A DNA stretch of 64,000 nucleotides. Origin: Dechloromonas sp. TW-R-39-2. GTDB lineage: Bacteria; Pseudomonadota; Gammaproteobacteria; Burkholderiales; Rhodocyclaceae. Position 1 is the first letter of the stretch; the number at the start of each line of letters is the position of its first letter. The notes below the pieces were generated by a model, which was given only the letters and a program-made list of their open reading frames with translations, ran no database searches and was not told where the DNA came from. Below are positions 36,854 to 45,350 of the stretch, piece after piece. The position numbers were made by a program, and so were the translations under genes. The stretch spans positions 3,007,001 to 3,071,000 of the forward strand of contig NZ_CP045202.1 of NCBI RefSeq assembly GCF_016864195.1, written 5' to 3'.

Positions 36854-38071
36854 TCAGAACAACTCAACTTCACCGCTGTCGTAGCCGGTTTGACTGACTG
36901 GATTGTTACTTACGCCCTGTTTAAGAGCATTCAATTTTTCGGAGAGCATGTCCACATGTTCCCGCAGATTATCCAACATTCGCAAGGCACCATCAGGGTC
37001 GCTGGTATTTTTGAGCGCAAGGGCCATCTGCTGCTCATCTTCCACCACTTCATCAAGTACATCCAGGCGACGTTTCACATGGCCCAGCAATTGGGTCACC
37101 ATATCCTGGAACTGCAACGAAATAATTGCCTGATTAACCGCGGCCTCTACCTGCTCTGCAATCACATTCAACTCACCGACGGTTTCACCGGTTCGTCGAT
37201 TCATCTCTTCAATTCCCGTCATGGCAACTTCCACATCACTTTTGGATGTCAGGGCAAAAGTCATGTCCTGAGCTGCCATCTGGTTAATCGCCTGTTCGGT
37301 GGCCTCAATAGTAAGCTGCATTTTGGCCAGTGCGCCTCTGATTTGAAGACTGAAGTGACTGGTCCGACCAGAAAGGTCCCGCACCTCATCGGCAACTACC
37401 GCAAACCCGCGCCCAGCCTCTCCCGCACGCGCAGCTTCTATCGCTGCATTCAGCGCGAGCAAATTGGTTTGTTTCGCAATGCCCTCGATCTCACCGAGCA
37501 TGCCGCGCACATCCCGCATCTGCGTTGTAATCCGCTCGGTCATTTCAACCAGCGACATCGCCAGGCGTGAGTTCTCGACAACGCTATCAACAAACTGGCG
37601 CAAAGTTTCCGATGTCTTGGTCGCAAAATCTTGAAACTCAGCCACAGAGCTCCCATCGGCACCGCCAGCAACAATCTGCATGCCGAGTTGTTGCTGACGG
37701 CGAATTTGCAGATTCATGCTTTGAAAACTGCCAATCAACTGATCGATGGCTTCGGTAAAGATATTTTGTGCCCTGGAAACCTCACCCCGAATTTCAGTAA
37801 GCTGGGTAGCAAACTCAGTTGAAACACGAACAATTGCTTCACTGCTGTGCTCGGCAACCAAACGATCCGCACTCACCTGAATCGAGGAAAGAGGCTGACC
37901 CGCCGCAACACCTGTTGTACGGGAAACGGCAAACAACCACCCACCCACCAAAACGCACATCCCGCCAACAAATGAAAAAGAGCGTACCGCCGGATCGAAT
38001 GCGAGCAATAACGCAAGTACGACCACTGAACATCCAAGGCCGATTGCCAGCAATTTACCGTTAGGTCTCAT
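36854..38071 (-). CDS. Small MCP-like protein with CheZ-like DxxxQ motif
   Basis: The 405-residue protein has a TM hairpin at about residues 5-49, no periplasmic sensor, a coiled-coil body and an MCP-type hairpin tip ([20 protein letters not shown] then [20 protein letters not shown], about 196-234). After it comes [18 protein letters not shown] (about 319-335), similar to the CheZ active-site block QDFQDLTGQVIKK with the same Asp-x-x-x-Gln spacing (Asp323, Gln327). It lacks the xWxxF tether and ends SGEVELF. It lies between motB and cheY. It may be a cytoplasm-facing receptor or a receptor-like phosphatase; function is unproven. Confidence 0.85.
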   Translation of the reverse strand: MRPNGKLLAIGLGCSVVVLALLLAFDPAVRSFSFVGGMCVLVGGWLFAVSRTTGVAAGQPLSSIQVSADRLVAEHSSEAIVRVSTEFATQLTEIRGEVSRAQNIFTEAIDQLIGSFQSMNLQIRRQQQLGMQIVAGGADGSSVAEFQDFATKTSETLRQFVDSVVENSRLAMSLVEMTERITTQMRDVRGMLGEIEGIAKQTNLLALNAAIEAARAGEAGRGFAVVADEVRDLSGRTSHFSLQIRGALAKMQLTIEATEQAINQMAAQDMTFALTSKSDVEVAMTGIEEMNRRTGETVGELNVIAEQVEAAVNQAIISLQFQDMVTQLLGHVKRRLDVLDEVVEDEQQMALALKNTSDPDGALRMLDNLREHVDMLSEKLNALKQGVSNNPVSQTGYDSGEVELF

Positions 38072-38102
38072 TCGGCTCCTTTTACCCGATCAGCAGGCGG
38101 AC

Positions 38103-39050
38103 CTAACCCGAGGTGCCTTTTGCGACGCCGGGCAGAATCAGACCTTGGGGTACTGTTTCCGGATTGGCCACTTCCGACTCCGGCCCCTCTTCCTGCAGGA
38201 TTGCATCCTCGGTCCGCTGGTTCAAGACAACGATACTAATGCGCCGGTTGACGGAGTTCAGCGGGTCATTCTTGTCGAACAGGACAGTAGATGCCAAACC
38301 GACCACTCTCAAAACCTTACCGTCCTCAAGCCCACCCAGAACCAACTCGCGCCGTGAAGCATTGGCCCGATTGGCGGACAACTCCCAATTCGAAAAACCT
38401 TGGGCGCCCCCGACGAATTGCGCCGCATCGGTATGCCCAGCCAGGCTGATCCGGTTGCTGACGCCATTCAATGCTTTCCCGATCTGGCGAAGGATGTCTC
38501 GCGTGTAGGGCTTCAAATCGGCACTACTTGAGTCGAACATCGGACGGTTTTGCTCATCGACGATCTGAATCCGCAAACCCTCGGAAGTAATATCGAGCAG
38601 CATCTGCTTTTTGAATTGCGCAAGCTGTGGGCTTTGCTCAATCATTTTTTGTATGTCAGCTTTGAGAACCTCGAGACGCTCCTGCTCTTTGCGACGAAAC
38701 TCAACCTGAGCCTCTTTCGAGAACGAGGTGGTTTTTTTTGCCTCGACATCCCCTTGCTTCACTTGCCCGGCTTGGCGCGTCAAATCCTTGCCCCCACCCT
38801 GCAACACACTGGTTGCATCTCCAGACCCACTCCCCCCAGCCTGAGCGACCTTTACCGGATTCTGAAAGAAGGAAGCAATACCTTGCAGATCCCCCTTGGC
38901 GGTGGAGCCCAGCAACCACATCAAAAGGAAAAACGCCATCATTGCCGTCACAAAGTCAGCATAGGCAATTTTCCACGCACCGCCGTGCGCTCCGCCCGCA
39001 ATGACTTTCTTGCGTTTGATGACTATAGGGCGGGTAGAGTCGTCGCTCAT
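38103..39050 (-). CDS. motB: Stator protein MotB
   Basis: MotB anchors the MotAB stator and forms the ion path. The 315-residue protein has the TM helix AYADFVTAMMAFFLLMWLLG with the channel Asp32, a plug/linker region rich in Lys/Glu, and an OmpA-like peptidoglycan-binding domain (about 180-290) with RISLAGHTDAAQF, SNWELSANRANASRRELV. It follows motA by 28 bases. The HGGAWKIAYADF N-terminal motif is typical of proton-type MotB in betaproteobacteria. Confidence 0.96.
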   Translation of the reverse strand: MSDDSTRPIVIKRKKVIAGGAHGGAWKIAYADFVTAMMAFFLLMWLLGSTAKGDLQGIASFFQNPVKVAQAGGSGSGDATSVLQGGGKDLTRQAGQVKQGDVEAKKTTSFSKEAQVEFRRKEQERLEVLKADIQKMIEQSPQLAQFKKQMLLDITSEGLRIQIVDEQNRPMFDSSSADLKPYTRDILRQIGKALNGVSNRISLAGHTDAAQFVGGAQGFSNWELSANRANASRRELVLGGLEDGKVLRVVGLASTVLFDKNDPLNSVNRRISIVVLNQRTEDAILQEEGPESEVANPETVPQGLILPGVAKGTSG

Positions 39051-39078
39051 TTATCTGGCTCTGTTTTATGTAGCGTCG

Positions 39079-39936
39079 TTACTTGCCTTTACGTGACTTG
39101 AGGTCTTCCTCAAGCTCACGGAAACTCGGGCGAGAATGCGAGTTCAGCGTTTTGCGCCCGAACTCTACTGCGACCTGAGGGGCATAACCGGACATCGAAG
39201 CCAGCAGCACCATTTTGATCATCTGGTAAATTTTTGCGTCTTCGTGGGCTTTTTGTTCAAGCAACTTGGCAATCGGTTCGACAAAGCCATAGGCAATCAG
39301 AATACCCAGGAAGGTACCGACCAACGCGCCGCCGATCATCTTGCCAAGAACAGCAGGAGGACTGCCCACCGAGCCCATCACGTTAACCACGCCCATCACC
39401 GCAACCACAATACCGAACGCAGGAACCGAACCGGCAATATTTGCCACCACATGGCCTGGTTCGGCAGCTTCGTGATGATGCGTTTCCAGTTCAACGTCCA
39501 TCAGACTTTCGATTTCAACCGTATTCAGATTACCGCCCACCATCATGCGCAAGTAATCGGTCACAAACTCCATCACATGATGGTCGTGCACCAACCCAGG
39601 GTACTTGCTGAAAATAGGGCTGGCATCCGGGTTCTCAATGTCACTTTCGATCGACATCAAACCCTCTTTGCGCACCTTGCCAAGAATTTCAAACAGCATG
39701 GCCAGCGCATCGATGTAATACGCCTTGGTGAACTTTGAGCCCTTCAAGATACCGGGTACGGCACCAACAGTCGCCTTGATGACGCCAATACTGTTCGAGG
39801 CAATGAAGTATCCGATCGTCAGGCCGATAATGGCGACGTATTCAAGCGGAACCCAAAGCGCAAGAAGACTGCCGTGAACAGCGTAAGTGCCCAGCGCAGC
39901 CGCAAGAATGACGACATAACCAATGATCAGAAACAT
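39079..39936 (-). CDS. motA: Stator protein MotA
   Basis: MotA is the torque-generating stator subunit. The 285-residue protein has four TM segments (about 2-20, 28-48, 168-190, 200-222) and the family blocks GVIKATVGAVPGILKGSKFT and GGALVGTFLGILIAYGFVEP. It is longer than MotC (246) and belongs to the enterobacterial-length class. It heads the che run. The gap to the divergent Nudix gene holds a short GC-rich inverted repeat (GCGCCG / CGGCGC, 39952-39971), but no clear sigma-28 or sigma-54 site. Confidence 0.97.
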   Translation of the reverse strand: MFLIIGYVVILAAALGTYAVHGSLLALWVPLEYVAIIGLTIGYFIASNSIGVIKATVGAVPGILKGSKFTKAYYIDALAMLFEILGKVRKEGLMSIESDIENPDASPIFSKYPGLVHDHHVMEFVTDYLRMMVGGNLNTVEIESLMDVELETHHHEAAEPGHVVANIAGSVPAFGIVVAVMGVVNVMGSVGSPPAVLGKMIGGALVGTFLGILIAYGFVEPIAKLLEQKAHEDAKIYQMIKMVLLASMSGYAPQVAVEFGRKTLNSHSRPSFRELEEDLKSRKGK

Positions 39937-40105
39937 GTGGAACCCCCGACCGCGCCGATATCAAGCCGGCGCAGATGTCCTTATTAGTGTTCGCCATTGT
40001 AGCCACAGGCATCGACCGAGTGCAAAGGAAGAAATGCGTTTCCCCTTGCTCCATTGGTGATTCCGGGACTTGGCGAGTGATAAACTGCCTAATCTTTTAC
40101 CGCCC

Positions 40106-40675
40106 ATGCTTTCGATGATTCGCTACTGCAATTCTTGTGGTGCCACTGTCACACGCTTGATTCCTGCCGGCGACACCATGCTCCGCCACGTCTGCTCTCT
40201 GTGCGGGCACATTCACTACGAAAATCCACGAATGATCGTGGGCTGCATCGCCGAATGGTCAGGAAAAATACTACTTTGCCGACGTGCGATTGAGCCTCGA
40301 AAAGGATTCTGGACACTTCCCGCCGGCTTTATGGAAAACGGGGAGACGACGGCACAGGCTGCCAAACGCGAAACACTGGAAGAATCCGGAGCGACAGTCG
40401 AAATTGACCAGGCATTTGCGATGTTCAACATGGCTGAAATCAATCAAGTACATCTTTTTTACCGTGGGAAACTCTCATCTCCCAGTTATGCCGCAGGCGA
40501 AGAAAGCCTGGAAGTTGCCCTGTTCTTACCTGAAAATATTCCTTGGAAAACGCTATCTTTTGAAAGCGTCCATCATTGTATCGCCCTTTATTTAAAGGAT
40601 CGCGACGCTGGAAGCTTCAACTTTCACGAAGCGGAACTAAGCGCACTGGAGTCTCACTCAGCAAGCCAAGAGTGA
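40106..40675 (+). CDS. Nudix hydrolase with zinc ribbon
   Basis: The product (189 residues from the ATG at 40106; 186 from that at 40115) starts with a four-cysteine zinc ribbon (YCNSCGATV and HVCSLCGHIHYENP) followed by a Nudix domain with the box GFMENGETTAQAAKRETLEE SG, split here for length. The family hydrolyses nucleotide diphosphate derivatives such as NADH or ADP-ribose; the exact substrate cannot be read from the sequence. It is divergent from motA and its 3' end overlaps the convergent TonB-like gene by 22 bases. Confidence 0.88.
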   Translation: MLSMIRYCNSCGATVTRLIPAGDTMLRHVCSLCGHIHYENPRMIVGCIAEWSGKILLCRRAIEPRKGFWTLPAGFMENGETTAQAAKRETLEESGATVEIDQAFAMFNMAEINQVHLFYRGKLSSPSYAAGEESLEVALFLPENIPWKTLSFESVHHCIALYLKDRDAGSFNFHEAELSALESHSASQE

Positions 40676-41307
40676 ATCGGCACCACGAAGCTGAATGCTG
40701 ATTGGCCCAGGGCCTCAGGTACAGGCGTAAAGCCGACCGCCCTTTTGAGCGATTCATAGGCAAAATCATCCAGCGTACGATTTCCACTAGAACGCACCAG
40801 AACGACCCCGGGAATGTTGCTGCCGTGCATGCTTTCGACCCGTAGCAACACAACATCCTCTGCCAAGCCCCCTGTTGCCACAGCGACAGGGGGACGCCAT
40901 CCCCGCATTTTTCTTGCCAGATCAAAGCGATATTGTTGAATCCCCTCGCGATTAACGACACTCCCGCCATCAGCCGTCAAATCAGACTCGGCTGACCGGA
41001 TACCAGACTCAGTATTCCGTATGGCAGCCTTGGTTGCTGCGTCACTGGAAGTACGCTCACCAAGTTCAGCTTTTTTCGGATTTAATGACCGTTGACCGCG
41101 ACGTTGCGCCGCCTGCACCTGTTTTCCTGCCGAAAAATCAGGCGTTGGTTCACTTTTCTGCGTTTCAAGTCGGACAGGAGCAATCGTTACGTCGATACGT
41201 CTTGCTGGCCGAGCAGAACCTTTTGAGACTGCGGCCCAACCCCCTAGAAAAAACAGGTGAACCACTAAAGAAAGCAGAAGTGCCTTGAATAGTTTTCTTG
41301 TTCCCAA
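40654..41307 (-). CDS. TonB-family protein (energy-transducer-like)
   Basis: The protein has an N-terminal TM segment (FKALLLSLVVHLFFLGGWAA), a periplasmic linker of charged and small residues, and a C-terminal TonB-like domain (LAEDVVLLRVESMHGSNIPG, LDDFAYESLKRAVGFTPVPE). The TTG at 41307, with GGGGGA upstream, is the chosen start (217 residues); a longer reading from a GTG at 41337 would lie within the terminator at 41306-41343. No exbB or exbD is nearby and the linker is not the long Pro/Lys type of classical TonB, so the partner and role are unclear. Confidence 0.75.
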   Translation of the reverse strand: MGTRKLFKALLLSLVVHLFFLGGWAAVSKGSARPARRIDVTIAPVRLETQKSEPTPDFSAGKQVQAAQRRGQRSLNPKKAELGERTSSDAATKAAIRNTESGIRSAESDLTADGGSVVNREGIQQYRFDLARKMRGWRPPVAVATGGLAEDVVLLRVESMHGSNIPGVVLVRSSGNRTLDDFAYESLKRAVGFTPVPEALGQSAFSFVVPIHSWLAE

Positions 41308-41343
41308 AAACAAAATCCCCCGGCAGAAAACCTGCACGGGGGA
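41306..41343 (-). terminator. Terminator after ccoG-ccoH-DUF3149 group
   Basis: Stem arms TCCCCC / GGGGGA with an inner GCAG / CTGC pairing (41316-41343) are followed on the minus strand by ATTTTGTTTTT. It lies 36 bases after the small DUF3149-type gene and overlaps the region in which the TonB-like gene begins. Confidence 0.65.
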
Positions 41344-41378
41344 ATAATCCGCCCACCGGGGCGAAATGACAAATAAAT

Positions 41379-41519
41379 TTACTTGCCGAGACCGCGGGAC
41401 TCTTCCTCAACCTTACTGGAATACAATTTGCCCATGATCACCCCGATCACCAAGACGCCAACAATAACGCCCAAGCTCATCAGACCAATATCACTGCCAA
41501 ACAACAGTTCCCATGCCAT
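41379..41519 (-). CDS. Small membrane protein, DUF3149-like
   Basis: A 46-residue reading frame from the ATG at 41519 encodes MAWELLFGSDIGLMSLGVIV and continues with a hydrophobic helix (GVLVIGVIMGKLY) and a charged tail ending SRGLGK. It has a strong Shine-Dalgarno (GGAGGTGA, six bases before the ATG). The (L)FGSDIGLMSL start and single TM helix are what I recall for the DUF3149 family, often found beside cbb3 oxidase genes; this match is from memory. It lies 24 bases after ccoH, so it is likely co-transcribed with ccoGH. Confidence 0.72.
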   Translation of the reverse strand: MAWELLFGSDIGLMSLGVIVGVLVIGVIMGKLYSSKVEEESRGLGK

Positions 41520-41543
41520 ATGTCACCTCCCGTAGCTAAAAAA

Positions 41544-42062
41544 TTACTTCTCAAGTTTGGTTTCCAGCCGAAGCGGCTCGCCAGAATCAGCAACCCACTC
41601 CCCTTGCAAGCGCCACTGGCCAGCCGGATCCTCTATTGAAATTACCCAACGACCACTCACATCAGCAAGCAATTGCCCACTGTAAAACCCTTGCCCTTCC
41701 GCTTTCATCTCGACCAGTTGATCCTGTCCGGCACGAGTCGGATGTGCCAACTTCACCACAAGCGTCTCAGGTAACGAGACCTCGGCGGCCGCGCCAAGCA
41801 GCAACCGAACCTTGCCGTCCGAGCGCATCAAATCTGCATGCAAACCAAGAGCGCTAGCTTGGTGATCACGATGCATGCGCTGATTGACGGCGAGTCCCTG
41901 CTTGTAATAATCATCAGTAACCAGACCGTCATTACTGACCACAGCCAGCCAGACAGTTACAACACCAGCGACAATCACCAACCCCGGCCCCGCCATCAAG
42001 ATCCAGGGCCACGGGTGCTTGTACCAAGCTGATTTATCACGCATTGTCATTGAAATACTCAT
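41544..42062 (-). CDS. ccoH: cbb3 oxidase assembly protein CcoH (FixH)
   Basis: CcoH is a small membrane protein needed for stable assembly of cbb3 oxidase. The 172-residue product has one TM segment (WILMAGPGLVIVAGVVTVWL, about 20-40) followed by DDYYKQGLAVNQRMHRD, the family signature, and a periplasmic beta-rich domain (FixH fold). It begins one base after the ccoG stop codon. Confidence 0.93.
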   Translation of the reverse strand: MSISMTMRDKSAWYKHPWPWILMAGPGLVIVAGVVTVWLAVVSNDGLVTDDYYKQGLAVNQRMHRDHQASALGLHADLMRSDGKVRLLLGAAAEVSLPETLVVKLAHPTRAGQDQLVEMKAEGQGFYSGQLLADVSGRWVISIEDPAGQWRLQGEWVADSGEPLRLETKLEK

Positions 42063-42063
42063 A

Positions 42064-43479
42064 TCAGGGCATCAAAAAAGTGGCCTTTTCACGAACAGAA
42101 ATATGATCGTGACCGAGAGCCTTTATATCGAAAAAAATCGAGTTGGCGCCTTTATTCCCAACATCTGGCGGCACACGAACCACAACCGTTATTTCATGAT
42201 TCTCGGCACTGCCAACCGAAACGCTGGGTTCTCCGACGATTTCTGCACCACCAAGACCATCGACTTTCAGTGCATATCGTTGAGCCGCCTCTGTCGTATT
42301 CATGATCTTCAGGTTGTAAACATTCTCGATGCGACCATCTTCTGCCTCACGAGCAAGAAGTGAGCGATCCCGAATAACGTCCACTTTCAATGGAACTCGA
42401 ACCGCCAAAGAAACCGCCGAAGCCAGCGTAATCGCCACAAGAATTGCGGTGTACACCATAATCCGGGGCCGCAAAATATGTTTGGCGATATCTGTCGGGG
42501 AAAAATGTCTGGCCAGTGCGTTTTCTGTTGTGTACCGAATCAAGCCACGCGGTGCCCCAATTTTTTCCATCACCGGATCGCACGCATCAATGCAGGCGCC
42601 GCAGCCAATACATTCGTACTGAATCCCCTTGCGAATATCAATCCCCGTTGGGCACACCACTACGCATAGGCCACAATCGACGCAATCACCCAGTTGCAGC
42701 GATTTATCGACTTTCTTTTTTCTTGCCCCCCGCGGATCCCCTCGGGTTGCATCGTATGTAATGACCAGAGTATCCGGATCGAACATCACTCCCTGAAAAC
42801 GAGCATAGGGGCACATGTATTTACAGACCTGCTCACGCAAAAAACCAGCTTGCATGTAGCAAAACCCTGCATAAAACAGCATCCAGAACAACTCCCAGCC
42901 AGACAGTCCAAACGGCAAGGCATTCAGCAGTTCAGCAACAGGCGTGAAATAAGCCACCAGAGTAAAGCCTGTCCACAACGACAAGACTATCCAAATAAGA
43001 TGCTTCAGTGCCTTCAGTCGAAACTTCCGGAATGTAATTTCGGCTTTATCGAGCTTCATGCGCGAAGCACGATCTCCTTCTACCCGGTTTTCGATCCACA
43101 TGAATATTTCTGAATAAACAGTCTGTGGACATGCGTAGCCGCAAAAGAGCCGCCCGGCAATTGCAGTAAACAGGAAAAGAGCATACGCAGAAATAATCAG
43201 CAGCAGCGCCAGGTAAAAAACATCCTGCGGCCAGAGTACCAAGCCAAACAGATAAAACTTACGCTCAGCAAGGTGAAAAAGCACGGCCTGCCGATCATTC
43301 CACTGCAGCCATGGCGTGCCGAAAAAAATGATTTGCGTCAGCCAAACCAGTACCCAGCGCCAAGTATTCCACCATCCGCGGACATCTCGAATGTAGATTT
43401 TTTTGTGCTTTTCGTAGAAGGAAACGACTACGGGAGGCACGCTCTCCGAGAGAGAAGGAGGTGGTTCGGGAGAGATCAT
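42064..43479 (-). CDS. ccoG: cbb3 oxidase accessory ferredoxin-like protein CcoG (FixG, RdxA)
   Basis: CcoG is a membrane iron-sulfur protein proposed to reduce copper for cbb3 maturation. The 471-residue protein has five or six TM segments, CGYACPQTVYSEIF near residue 118, two ferredoxin-type 4Fe-4S motifs (CVDCGLCVVVCPTGI and CIGCGACIDACDPVMEKIG, about 255-300) and a C-terminal Ig-like domain. The usual ccoNOQP-ccoGHIS set is split here: ccoG and ccoH follow ccoP, while ccoI and ccoS lie upstream of ccoN. Confidence 0.96.
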   Translation of the reverse strand: MISPEPPPSLSESVPPVVVSFYEKHKKIYIRDVRGWWNTWRWVLVWLTQIIFFGTPWLQWNDRQAVLFHLAERKFYLFGLVLWPQDVFYLALLLIISAYALFLFTAIAGRLFCGYACPQTVYSEIFMWIENRVEGDRASRMKLDKAEITFRKFRLKALKHLIWIVLSLWTGFTLVAYFTPVAELLNALPFGLSGWELFWMLFYAGFCYMQAGFLREQVCKYMCPYARFQGVMFDPDTLVITYDATRGDPRGARKKKVDKSLQLGDCVDCGLCVVVCPTGIDIRKGIQYECIGCGACIDACDPVMEKIGAPRGLIRYTTENALARHFSPTDIAKHILRPRIMVYTAILVAITLASAVSLAVRVPLKVDVIRDRSLLAREAEDGRIENVYNLKIMNTTEAAQRYALKVDGLGGAEIVGEPSVSVGSAENHEITVVVRVPPDVGNKGANSIFFDIKALGHDHISVREKATFLMP

Positions 43480-43564
43480 ATGATTTTAGCCGTATCAAAA
43501 TTCCGCTTTTGCGTCAATTCACCCTGCCGAATAACGCAATTTTGGTACGGGAAAACTCCGTAGG

Positions 43565-43592
43565 AAAAACGGGGCGGATCACCGCCCCGTTT
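43565..43592 (-). terminator. Terminator after ccoNOQP
   Basis: A perfect 11-bp stem AAACGGGGCGG / CCGCCCCGTTT with a four-base loop is followed by TT on the minus strand (T run of five including the stem end). It lies about ten bases after the ccoP stop and before ccoG, so ccoGH may be transcribed by readthrough or from its own promoter in the 120-base gap. Confidence 0.85.
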
Positions 43593-43600
43593 CAAGCCAA

Positions 43601-44500
43601 TTACTTGGCGCCTTGGCTCAAGCTGAACACATAGGCAGACAACAAATGCACCTTGGCTTCGCCAAGGAATTCCTTCCAGGCCGGCATCTTGTTCTGACGA
43701 CCATTGTTGATCGTTTCAGAGATGGTTGCTTCAGATGAACCGTAGAGCCAGACTTTGTCAGTCAGGTTGGGAGCACCAACAGCATGCATCCCCTTGCCTT
43801 CAGGACCATGACAGCCCAGGCAACCGGCAGAAGCAAAGGCTTCCTTGCCCTTGGCAGCACGCACGGAGTCGCTCGGCAAACCAGAGAGGGAACGAACGAA
43901 ATTGGCCAAGTCCTTCACAGTATCAGCACCCAACTGAGCGTGCGGAGGCATGACGCCCATACGACCATCAGCAATGGTTTGTTTGATCTGTTCCGGCTCA
44001 CCGCCATACAGCCAATCACTGTCGGTCAGGTTCGGGAAGCCCTTGGCTCCACGCGCATCAGCACCGTGACATTGCATGCAGTAGGTCAGAAAAAGACGTT
44101 TGCCCATTTCCATCGCCTGCTTATCTGCAGCCACCGCCTTGACATCCATCGCCAGGTATTTGTCGAACAACGGCTTGACCGCTGCATCGACTTTAGCCAC
44201 CTCGGCTTTGTGCTGACCAACAGCCGTCCAGCCCAGCATCCCCTTGAAGTTGCCAAGTCCCGGATAGAGCGCCAAATAAACAAACGCAAAAATCACGGTA
44301 ATGACAAACATCCAGGTCCACCAGCGTGGCATTGGATTGTTGTACTCCTCAAGAGTCTCATCCCAAACATGACCCATGGTCTTGCCAGGAGTGAAAGTCG
44401 CTTTGCCCTGAATGATCAGCAGTGCAACACAGGCAAGAATACTTCCCGTGACGATCACTACGACGTACAGGTTCCAAAAATCGCTAACGAAATCGCTCAT
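43601..44500 (-). CDS. ccoP: cbb3 oxidase subunit III, di-heme cytochrome CcoP
   Basis: CcoP passes electrons to the catalytic subunit. The 299-residue protein has an N-terminal TM segment, the family block HVWDETLEEYNNPMPRWWTW, a second TM segment (about 60-80), and two c-type heme sites, CMQCH (about 136-140) and CLGCH (about 229-233). It is the last gene of the ccoNOQP run, 15 bases after ccoQ. Confidence 0.97.
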   Translation of the reverse strand: MSDFVSDFWNLYVVVIVTGSILACVALLIIQGKATFTPGKTMGHVWDETLEEYNNPMPRWWTWMFVITVIFAFVYLALYPGLGNFKGMLGWTAVGQHKAEVAKVDAAVKPLFDKYLAMDVKAVAADKQAMEMGKRLFLTYCMQCHGADARGAKGFPNLTDSDWLYGGEPEQIKQTIADGRMGVMPPHAQLGADTVKDLANFVRSLSGLPSDSVRAAKGKEAFASAGCLGCHGPEGKGMHAVGAPNLTDKVWLYGSSEATISETINNGRQNKMPAWKEFLGEAKVHLLSAYVFSLSQGAK

Positions 44501-44515
44501 TTGCTTTCCTTTATC

Positions 44516-44692
44516 TCAGCGCTGGTGCGATGTACGAGACACCGCACCGTCGTCATCATTCCCTGCGAACGGCAAGTTTGCAGCTTCTTCAAACCCCTTT
44601 TTGCTGCCTTTGCCGTAAGCCCATGCAACAATCCCCAGGAAGCAGAGCAACCCTAAAACTGTTGTGATGGAACGCAGATCATTGATGTCCAT
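44516..44692 (-). CDS. ccoQ: cbb3 oxidase subunit IV CcoQ
   Basis: A 58-residue product starts MDINDLRSITTVLGLLCFLG, with one TM segment (about 9-27) followed by AYGKGSKKGFEEAANLPF and an acidic, polar tail (GNDDDGAVSRTSHQR). Single TM, position between ccoO and ccoP (3 and 15 bases) and the motif KKGFEEAANLPF fit CcoQ/FixQ. Its family stabilises the oxidase complex. Confidence 0.92.
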   Translation of the reverse strand: MDINDLRSITTVLGLLCFLGIVAWAYGKGSKKGFEEAANLPFAGNDDDGAVSRTSHQR

Positions 44693-44695
44693 GGC

Positions 44696-45334
44696 TTATT
44701 GCTTCATGGTGCTCAGTGCAGTACCCAGGCCTTGCAGGTATGCAATGAGAACATCCATTTCCGTCTTGTCACCGATAGCGGCTTTGGCAGCCTTGATATC
44801 TTCATCGGTATAAGTCGGGATACTCCGTGCATTAGCGTAGCCACGCATCACCTGCATCTTGGCTTCGATATCAGCGCCAACCGAATCCTTAGCCTTGGTA
44901 TTTGCCAGGAAGGCAAAAGCCGGCATGTTGGACTCTGGCACCACGTCGCGAGGATTCATCAAGTGTGCACGCTGCCACTCATCGGAGTAACGGCCGCCAA
45001 CGCGATGCAGATCCGGACCGGTACGCTTCGAACCCCACTGGAACGGGTGATCGTAGACATATTCACCAGCAACCGAATAGTGGCCGTAGCGCTCAGTCTC
45101 TGCACGGAACGGGCGAATCATCTGCGAATGGCAGAGGAAACAACCCTCGCGAACATAAATATCGCGACCGGCCAGTTGGACTGCCGAATAAGGCTTCAGA
45201 CCTTCAACCGGTGTCGTGGTCGACTTCTGGAAAAAGAGCGGAACGATTTCGAGCAGACCACCCCAAATCACGGTAAGCAGCGTCAGAACGATGAGCAGAC
45301 CAACGCTTTTTTCAATTTGCTCGTGCTTGATCAT
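44696..45334 (-). CDS. ccoO: cbb3 oxidase subunit II, mono-heme cytochrome CcoO
   Basis: The 212-residue protein has an N-terminal TM segment ([20 protein letters not shown]), a heme c site CFLCHSQ near residue 66, [20 protein letters not shown], and a C-terminal region with methionine in NMPAF as axial ligand candidate. It lies between ccoN (16-base gap) and ccoQ. Confidence 0.97.
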   Translation of the reverse strand: MIKHEQIEKSVGLLIVLTLLTVIWGGLLEIVPLFFQKSTTTPVEGLKPYSAVQLAGRDIYVREGCFLCHSQMIRPFRAETERYGHYSVAGEYVYDHPFQWGSKRTGPDLHRVGGRYSDEWQRAHLMNPRDVVPESNMPAFAFLANTKAKDSVGADIEAKMQVMRGYANARSIPTYTDEDIKAAKAAIGDKTEMDVLIAYLQGLGTALSTMKQ

Positions 45335-45350
45335 TATTATTTCTCCCTAA

